From Bacillota bacterium (GTDB lineage: Bacteria; Bacillota; Clostridia; Christensenellales; SZUA-584), in NCBI GenBank assembly GCA_023397655.1, contig JAEWTW010000019.1, forward strand, positions 1 to 64,000: a stretch of DNA of 64,000 nt. Reading direction: 5' to 3'. Below the pieces are notes generated by a model that was not told where the DNA came from, ran no database searches, and saw only the letters and a list, made by a program, of their open reading frames with translations. The position numbers were made by a program, and so were the translations under genes. Shown piece after piece: positions 59,302 to 64,000 of this stretch (position 1 is its first letter; the number at the start of each line of letters is the position of its first letter).

Positions 59302-59589
59302 TTGCATACGCATGAATTCAAGGGTGTCACCGTTTACGTTGACGGACACCTGCATCTTTTCTCCGGCGTCTCGTCCGCTGCCCCGGACACGCCGGGCCAT
59401 ACGCACATCATATCCGGCGAGACCACCACGACCGACGGCCACTCGCATGGCTTTTTTATTGAAACACAGCCGCCGACATACGTGGACGAAGGACGCTATA
59501 AGCACTACCACTATTACAAAGGGCAAACGTACAACGTTCTGAATCACAGCCATGGCATGGAAAGTACCACCTTCGTGTTGGGGGAATAG
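59302..59589 (+). CDS. YmaF-family histidine-rich protein
   Basis: A 95-residue protein with about 16 histidines arranged as HTHEF, DGHLHLF, GHTHIISG, DGHSHGF, YKHYHYY and NHSHGM, the pattern of the YmaF family. There is no signal peptide or membrane helix. Metal binding or a spore-coat role has been suggested for His-rich proteins of this type, but the function is unknown. I use TTG 59302, nine bases after AAGGAG; the TTG at 59293 touches that site. Confidence 0.75.
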   Translation: MHTHEFKGVTVYVDGHLHLFSGVSSAAPDTPGHTHIISGETTTTDGHSHGFFIETQPPTYVDEGRYKHYHYYKGQTYNVLNHSHGMESTTFVLGE

Positions 59590-59704
59590 TTCACAGCCAC
59601 AGCCTCCCGCCGCATTGTTCGGTGCTCTGTGACCCAACCCCCAATCATTATACCGGGCTGTTGCGTCCACTATTTATTTATGACTATTGTAATGGAAAGG
59701 ACGC

Positions 59705-59764
59705 TTGACATTTCCGTCTTTTTGTCGTATGCTCAGAAATGGAAAGTGTGCTTTCCATTTCTGA
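59705..59764 (+). promoter_or_regulatory. Promoter and long palindrome before the Xre gene
   Basis: TTGACA (59705-59710), 17 bases, TATGCT (59728-59733). Immediately after lies a perfect inverted repeat with 14-base arms, TCAGAAATGGAAAG (59733-59746) and CTTTCCATTTCTGA (59751-59764), spanning the start point and reaching the ribosome binding site. Confidence 0.8.
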
Positions 59765-59777
59765 CAAGGAGCTGTCT

Positions 59778-59975
59778 ATGAAAAACAGGCTGGAAGAGCT
59801 GCGCAAGCAGCGCGGTATCCGTCAGGAGGAGTTGGCAGCGGTGCTGAAGGTGTCGCGCCAAACCATCGGCTCTCTGGAAAACGGGCGGTATAACCCGTCC
59901 ATCATACTGGCGCTGAAGATCGCGCGGTTTTTCGAGCTGCCCGTGGAGCAGATATTCATATACGAGGAGGAATAA
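59778..59975 (+). CDS. Xre-family transcriptional regulator
   Basis: A 65-residue single-domain helix-turn-helix protein: RKQRGIRQEELAAVLKVSRQTIGSLENGRYNPSIILALKIARFF, the common clostridial type with ending PVEQIFIYEEE. It probably binds the palindrome at its own promoter. The ATG at 59778 follows AAGGAG. Its stop is directly followed by the membrane-protein ATG. Confidence 0.92.
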   Translation: MKNRLEELRKQRGIRQEELAAVLKVSRQTIGSLENGRYNPSIILALKIARFFELPVEQIFIYEEE

Positions 59976-60395
59976 ATGATGCTGAAGAAGATGTCCTTTT
60001 ATATTGCCACCCTTGTTATCGGCGTGGCGCTGGTGGGTTTAAGCTTCATTTTCACCGCTGATGCTCAGAAAGCATTGAGCGGAGTACTTATCGGCATAGG
60101 CGCAGGCCTTGCGGGCATGAGCGCTGCCAGCCTTGCCGCAAAACGCTGGGATAAAAAGAATCCTGCTGCCGCGCAGCAGATCGAGATCGAGCAGAGCGAC
60201 GAGCGCAGCGTGATGATACGCCACCGGGCACGCGCCGTGGCGGGCACTGTCACTCAATGGCTGGTGATCGCCTTCGCGTTTGTGCTGATACTGGCCGACG
60301 CGCCGCTCTGGCAGACGCTGACCGTAGTATGTGTGTATGCGGCTTACCATGTGCTTTGTCTGGCGCTGACGGCGCGGTATCAGAAGCAGATGTGA
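59976..60395 (+). CDS. DUF2178-like membrane protein, partner of the Xre regulator
   Basis: A 139-residue membrane protein with four helices in two pairs (about 8-27, 36-57, 90-108, 112-130). The loop EQSDERSVMIRHRARAVAG (71-89) is the mark of the small membrane proteins regularly paired with such Xre regulators. Function unknown; the pairing suggests the regulator senses or controls it. Confidence 0.7.
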   Translation: MMLKKMSFYIATLVIGVALVGLSFIFTADAQKALSGVLIGIGAGLAGMSAASLAAKRWDKKNPAAAQQIEIEQSDERSVMIRHRARAVAGTVTQWLVIAFAFVLILADAPLWQTLTVVCVYAAYHVLCLALTARYQKQM

Positions 60396-60516
60396 TGCGG
60401 CAAAGGAACGGTCACTGACCGCCTGCAGTCGCCCGACTCCTGCATCCGCCTCTAACACGAAGGGCGGGGTTCATCCCCGCCCGAACGCATTCGAAGTATA
60501 TATCCGCTTACCGCTC

Positions 60517-61371
60517 CTATGCCTTCCTCACCGGCAGCCACACCTCGCAGCGGTAATCCGGCGACTGCGTGTTGCCCTCCGGATAAACCTCAATGTCCGG
60601 CGCATCCGCGTATTCGTAGCCTGACGCGGGCAGCCATTCGGACACGATGCGCGTCTGCAGCTGCTGGATGGCCTCCGGCATCGGCCCCACGCACTCAAAC
60701 ATCGCCCATGTACCTGCGGGCACCGTATACTCGGCCATACCCTCCGGCACGGGCGCATCCGTCGCCACCGCGATGTAATAGTCAAAATCACGCCCATTCA
60801 TGCAGGTGGATACGCCCAGCAGCCCGCACGGCTCCTTCATGGGCAGCGCGCCAACCGCCTGCGCCATGCCGCTCTGCACCGTCTGAGCCCAGAACTTGGG
60901 CACCTGCGCGAAGCTCTCCTCAAGATTCATGCCGAAATGCGCCTTTGCGCCCACGATGCGGAACGCGTCCCTCTCTTCAATCCTGTAATTCATTTCCGTG
61001 TCTCCTTTGATTGTGATACGGAAGCTGATGCGCGGCCATGCCTTGAGCGATGCACCCCGCCGCCGTGCCTCCGATGGCGATATGCCATGGACGCTGCGGA
61101 ACGCGCGCGAGAATGCGGTGGGTGATTCGTATCCGTACGTCAGCGCGAGGTCGATCACCTTGGCTCCCTGCTGCAGCTCAAACGCCGCCGTGCTCATACG
61201 CCGCCGCCGTATATACTCGGACAGCGGAATCCCCGCGATGTAGGAGAACATCCGCTGAAAGTGGAACGACGAGCAGCACGCAATGCGCGCCAGCTGTTCC
61301 AGCACGATATCCCCCGCCAGATGCTGTTCGATGTGGTCCACTGCCATGTTCAGCCGCTCCAGCCATTCCAT
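60517..61371 (-). CDS. AraC-family regulator with GyrI-like effector-binding domain
   Basis: A 284-residue regulator. The N-terminal AraC DNA-binding domain has two helix-turn-helix units (FHFQRMFSYIAGIPLSEYIRRRRM, and GYESPTAFSRAFRSVHGISPSEARR ending near 107). The C-terminal GyrI-like/effector-binding domain (about 128-284) covers MNYRIEERDAFRIVGAKAHF through EVWLPVRK. This layout matches Rob/SoxS-like multidrug-responsive activators. The ATG at 61371 follows AAGGAG. Confidence 0.9.
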   Translation of the reverse strand: MEWLERLNMAVDHIEQHLAGDIVLEQLARIACCSSFHFQRMFSYIAGIPLSEYIRRRRMSTAAFELQQGAKVIDLALTYGYESPTAFSRAFRSVHGISPSEARRRGASLKAWPRISFRITIKGDTEMNYRIEERDAFRIVGAKAHFGMNLEESFAQVPKFWAQTVQSGMAQAVGALPMKEPCGLLGVSTCMNGRDFDYYIAVATDAPVPEGMAEYTVPAGTWAMFECVGPMPEAIQQLQTRIVSEWLPASGYEYADAPDIEVYPEGNTQSPDYRCEVWLPVRKA

Positions 61372-61520
61372 ACGCAACAAGCTCCTTTATGCCGCCAGTT
61401 TACCAAAGGGACGCCGCGCCGTCCTCGCAGTTTCTGCACAATAATGCGCGGCAATTCACCTTATTATACCAGCTCTGCTGCCATGATCCTATAAAAACAG
61501 TTTAAACGCACCCGCATGTA

Positions 61521-61529
61521 TGGTATAAT
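61521..61529 (+). promoter_or_regulatory. Extended -10 promoter of the ferritin-like gene
   Basis: TG-G-TATAAT at 61521-61529, 30 bases before the ATG, followed by AGGGAGG. Confidence 0.55.
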
Positions 61530-61558
61530 AATACATATCAAACAAGGGAGGATGCGCC

Positions 61559-61867
61559 ATGCCTGACTTTGGACATTCGTTTTCCGGACTCGCGAAGGAC
61601 CGTAAGCTGACCCACGCCGAGCTGGTCCGCGCCATCCGCTTCATGATTGCGGCGGAGTACGAGGCAATTCAGCTTTACATGCAGCTGGCCGAGTCCACCG
61701 ACAACACGCTCGCCATTGCGGTACTGGAAGACATCGCCAACGAGGAACGCGTGCATGCCGGTGAGTTCCTCCGCCTGCTCAAGGAGCTGGCTCCCGACGA
61801 GGAGAAGTTCTACGAGGAAGGCTCAGCCGAGGTTGAGGAAGAGATGGAGGAACTGGGTCTGCTGTAG
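61559..61867 (+). CDS. Encapsulin-type ferritin-like protein
   Basis: A 102-residue, two-helix ferritin-like protein. LTHAELVRAIRFMIAAEYEAIQLYMQLAESTDN (17-49) and LEDIANEERVHAGEFLRLLKELAPDEEKFYEEG carry the E-Y and E-x-x-H metal ligands of the half-ferritin family (EncFtn), which forms ferroxidase centres between subunits. In other organisms these are cargo of, or fused to, encapsulin shells. No encapsulin gene is in the window. The acidic C-terminal tail ends EEEMEELGLL. Confidence 0.75.
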   Translation: MPDFGHSFSGLAKDRKLTHAELVRAIRFMIAAEYEAIQLYMQLAESTDNTLAIAVLEDIANEERVHAGEFLRLLKELAPDEEKFYEEGSAEVEEEMEELGLL

Positions 61868-62092
61868 ACTCAGCGCCTTGCTTTCACCGATATGCGCGGA
61901 GGAAACGGAACCCCGCCTTAAGCCGGGCTCCAATATTGATGTACCAAAAACAGCGCCTTTGCTGCAAACCATTATGAAAAAAGGTGCTATAAGACGCTTT
62001 TTAACCTTATTTTATATTGCTTTCGATTCATATTTACTATAATATGAAAGCATAGTTATCATTCTCGTTAATAAAAAAAGGAGGGCATTTTC

Positions 62093-62773
62093 ATGAGAAC
62101 AGCCAGTACGATTCTGGGGATTGCAGGTGGTGCGCTTGCGGTACTGATCGCCATTTTTTCTATGATCGGCACTTTAGCTATATTTACCGCCATTCCGGAT
62201 GTTATGGACAATGCGCTTGAATTTTCAGATGACTTTAATTACAATGACGGCGATTTCAGCTTTGACAACGGAGAGTTCAGTTTTGACAACGGAGAGTTTT
62301 CCTTTGACAGCGATATAAACGGGCTAGCCGGCTCAGGCTGGAACTTTGTAGCTACATGGATCATCATCTCCCATATAATTGCCATAATCGGAGGCATCCT
62401 TGGTATAGTAGGCGGAGCTATTGTCAAGAAAAAGAATGTTGTCGCGGGCGTTCTCATGATCGTTGCCTGTGTGTTAGCCGGTTTTTCTGGCTGGGGCATC
62501 CTCTGCTCCATCGCGCTGCTCATCGGCGGCATACTCGCACTGGTGAAGGAGAAAACCGCGCAGCCCGCGTATCCTTATCCTTATTCGGGCTACCAGCAAC
62601 CGCCGCAGGCTCCTCCGTACAACCCGTACCAGCAGCCGCAGCAGCCGCCGTATAACCCGTATCAGCAGCAGCCGCAGCAGGCTCCTCCGTATAACCCTTA
62701 CCAGCCGCAGCAAGCTCCTCCGGCTCCTCCGGCTCCTCCGCAGGAACCCGAAGCGCCCAAGAGCGAAGAATAA
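62093..62773 (+). CDS. DUF4064-like membrane protein with PPYNPYQ-repeat tail
   Basis: A 226-residue membrane protein with about four helices (7-30, 85-107, 115-135, 136-150). The first extracellular loop holds three imperfect copies of FSFDNGE. The tail from about residue 155 is a Pro/Gln/Tyr-rich repeat with three PPYNPYQ units and an acidic end. Such tails are flexible and cytoplasmic. Function unknown. The start follows AAGGAGGG. Confidence 0.6.
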   Translation: MRTASTILGIAGGALAVLIAIFSMIGTLAIFTAIPDVMDNALEFSDDFNYNDGDFSFDNGEFSFDNGEFSFDSDINGLAGSGWNFVATWIIISHIIAIIGGILGIVGGAIVKKKNVVAGVLMIVACVLAGFSGWGILCSIALLIGGILALVKEKTAQPAYPYPYSGYQQPPQAPPYNPYQQPQQPPYNPYQQQPQQAPPYNPYQPQQAPPAPPAPPQEPEAPKSEE

Positions 62774-62786
62774 TCAGCTGATATAC

Positions 62787-62818
62787 AAATGCCGTGAATT
62801 TCACGGCATTTTGTTTTT
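62787..62818 (+). terminator. Terminator after the PPYNPYQ-tail gene
   Basis: AAATGCCGTGA, loop ATT, TCACGGCATTT (62787-62811), then TGTTTTTG. Confidence 0.85.
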
Positions 62819-62894
62819 GCACCGGTTGCGGAACTAATATCATCCGGCGCTCGTCGAATAGCTAAATATATCCATATGAGCGAGGGTTGCCAAT

Positions 62895-63722
62895 ATGAAA
62901 AATGTAATCATGCTGGCTGTGCTGGCTGTTTTCTCAGCCTGTGTGCTGGCTGGCTGTGCGCCCGATACGGATAACATGACACCGATCCAGACAGAAAAGC
63001 CGCAGTCCGCTGAAGCGACGCTTCGCCCTTCCTCTTTATCGCCTGCGCCCGTTCAATCGACAGCTCCGACCGAAGAGGCGTTCAGCCTGACCGTTCCGTA
63101 TCAGGCATATCCGGAGGATGTTGAAAGCATAACTACCACAGTGCACATCCCGGACGGAGACGTTGTCTTTGGCGCGCTTGCACCGCAGTTGGAGCGACTG
63201 TATAACGGCAAATGGACAGCCTTGAGCGGTATGGGATACTGCGGGACACCGGATGAGATCAAGGATGGTGCACTGGTGCCGCTGCCAGTCAGCAGCTATG
63301 AAGGCGTCAGCCCGGGTGAATACCGCGTCTCTCTCAGTGTGTCCGATAATTTGAGCCTTGAGACGGATATTAAGGCTTATGCATACTTTGAGCTGACGGA
63401 AGGCATGCGCGTGACCGCAGATCCGCGCTCCTATCCGGCCAACGCGGCCAGCCTGACTCTGATGGTCATTAACCCATCTGAAGGCCTTGTAACGCTGGCG
63501 GACCTGGAAATTCAGATTGAAATGCTGGATGGTGTCGGTTATGGACTCGCAACCGCAAAGGACAGCCTTGCACTGGAGCAGGGCGAAGAGCTTACGGTTT
63601 CAGTCAGCCTTGCTGGCCTAAACCTTCCTCCCGGCACTTACCGCGCTGTTGTGATACTTCAGAGGAACTTCAAAGGGGAAGACATTCGCGAAGTTCGTTT
63701 GCCCGAATTTGAAATCAAATAG
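62895..63722 (+). CDS. Putative lipoprotein with Ig-like domains
   Basis: A 275-residue lipoprotein with lipobox LAGC21, a Pro/Ser/Thr-rich spacer (24-60) and two beta-rich parts. The segment LERLYNGKWTALSGMGYCGTPDEI and the late SPGEYRVSLSVSDN resemble the bacterial Ig-like domains found in secreted clostridial lipoproteins. The ligand is unknown. It lies alone behind a terminator. Confidence 0.6.
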   Translation: MKNVIMLAVLAVFSACVLAGCAPDTDNMTPIQTEKPQSAEATLRPSSLSPAPVQSTAPTEEAFSLTVPYQAYPEDVESITTTVHIPDGDVVFGALAPQLERLYNGKWTALSGMGYCGTPDEIKDGALVPLPVSSYEGVSPGEYRVSLSVSDNLSLETDIKAYAYFELTEGMRVTADPRSYPANAASLTLMVINPSEGLVTLADLEIQIEMLDGVGYGLATAKDSLALEQGEELTVSVSLAGLNLPPGTYRAVVILQRNFKGEDIREVRLPEFEIK

Positions 63723-63801
63723 CATAATGCCCCTTGATATATCCTGTCATAACAGCTACTATGGAGGTTGCTGTGATAAATTGAAAAGAGATGGATATAT
63801 T

Positions 63802-64000
63802 ATGTTCCTCGGCGTTATTGTGAATTTCCTTGCGGTCATCGCCGGCAGCGCGGTCGGTCTGTTCTTCAAAAACAAGCTTCATTCCCGTTATCAGAAAGCG
63901 CTGACGGACGTCATCGCGCTGGGCGTGGTGGGCGTGGGCATCACCTACGCTGTCAAAACGCAGAACCTGCTGGTGATGATACTGAGCCTGATCGTGGGCA
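63802..64000 (+). CDS. DUF554 family membrane protein (partial, runs off the window)
   Basis: The first 66 residues of a membrane protein: MFLGVIVNFLAVIAGSAVGLFF, then YQKALTDVIALGVVGVGITYAVKTQNLLVMILSLIVG. The VNFLAVIAGSAVG start and ALGVVGVGI segment are those of DUF554 (YdfK/YqgA-like) proteins of unknown transport role. The ATG at 63802 matches family starts; a TTG at 63781 is in frame but longer than expected. Confidence 0.75.
   Translation, partial: MFLGVIVNFLAVIAGSAVGLFFKNKLHSRYQKALTDVIALGVVGVGITYAVKTQNLLVMILSLIVG

Overview
The window reads as a stretch of chromosome from a Gram-positive bacterium of the class Clostridia (Bacillota). The base composition looks GC-rich by eye. Supporting evidence: HPr kinase/phosphorylase next to a ROK glucokinase, two PBP5-type D,D-carboxypeptidases, a SleB-type cell-wall hydrolase, a class B sortase, lipoproteins, many TTG starts behind strong AAGGAG-type ribosome binding sites, and no outer-membrane genes. 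I cannot place it to family. I see no rRNA, tRNA, CRISPR array, insertion sequence or prophage.

Layout: 1-5.1 kb, a dCMP deaminase and a type IIA topoisomerase pair. 5.4-8.3 kb (minus), two tandem D,D-carboxypeptidases. 8.6-12.4 kb, HAD phosphatase, hprK, glucokinase and an anchored solute-binding protein. 12.4-16.3 kb (minus), ACT protein, cell-wall hydrolase, TetR plus flavodoxin, and a histidine phosphatase. 16.3-22.7 kb (minus), the F1Fo ATP synthase operon I-B-E-F-(H-A)-G-D-C, in which the C-terminal domain of subunit delta is fused to the front of subunit alpha and no separate atpH exists. 22.7-24.6 kb, two GNAT-fold proteins. 24.9-26.4 kb, a ferredoxin-like protein divergent from a Crp/Fnr regulator. 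26.4-27.6 kb, argJ. 27.8-30.6 kb, membrane proteins and a LysM protein. 30.6-34.0 kb, a DUF362 / ApgM-type mutase / iron alcohol dehydrogenase operon. 34.2-38.6 kb, small membrane and envelope proteins and a DUF5685-DnaJ operon. 38.8-41.3 kb, a polar amino-acid ABC transporter. 42.5-46.1 kb, the rpmG-secE-nusG-rplKAJL cluster with an L10 leader. 46.2-48.2 kb, GNAT, ogt and a ZIP transporter. 48.3-52.2 kb, a compact type IV pilus-like operon with a PilT-type ATPase, a PilC-like protein and four small (pseudo)pilin-like proteins, behind what looks like an exact sigma-D (sigma-28) promoter. 52.3-54.4 kb, a transglutaminase-fold lipoprotein and a class B sortase. 54.5-55.6 kb, an Ntn hydrolase. 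55.7-59.2 kb, a 1094-residue secreted repeat protein with a long structured leader. 59.3-64 kb, a His-rich YmaF protein, an Xre regulator with a membrane partner behind a long palindrome, an AraC/GyrI regulator, an encapsulin-type ferritin-like protein and envelope proteins, ending inside a DUF554 gene.

Most interesting: (1) the delta-alpha ATP synthase fusion, which would put three peripheral-stalk-binding domains on each F1; (2) the sigma-D-linked pilus operon whose only ATPase is of the retraction type, followed by a transglutaminase-fold protein and a sortase; (3) the secreted protein with ten near-identical Cys-containing repeats in two blocks, each closed by a Cys-less variant. Smaller signals include two apparently leaderless transcripts, several palindromic operators, and a dispersed multi-hairpin intergenic repeat with covarying stems. 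Start sites were often moved downstream of the longest ORF on the strength of ribosome binding sites. Everything here comes from reading the sequence; no database search was run.
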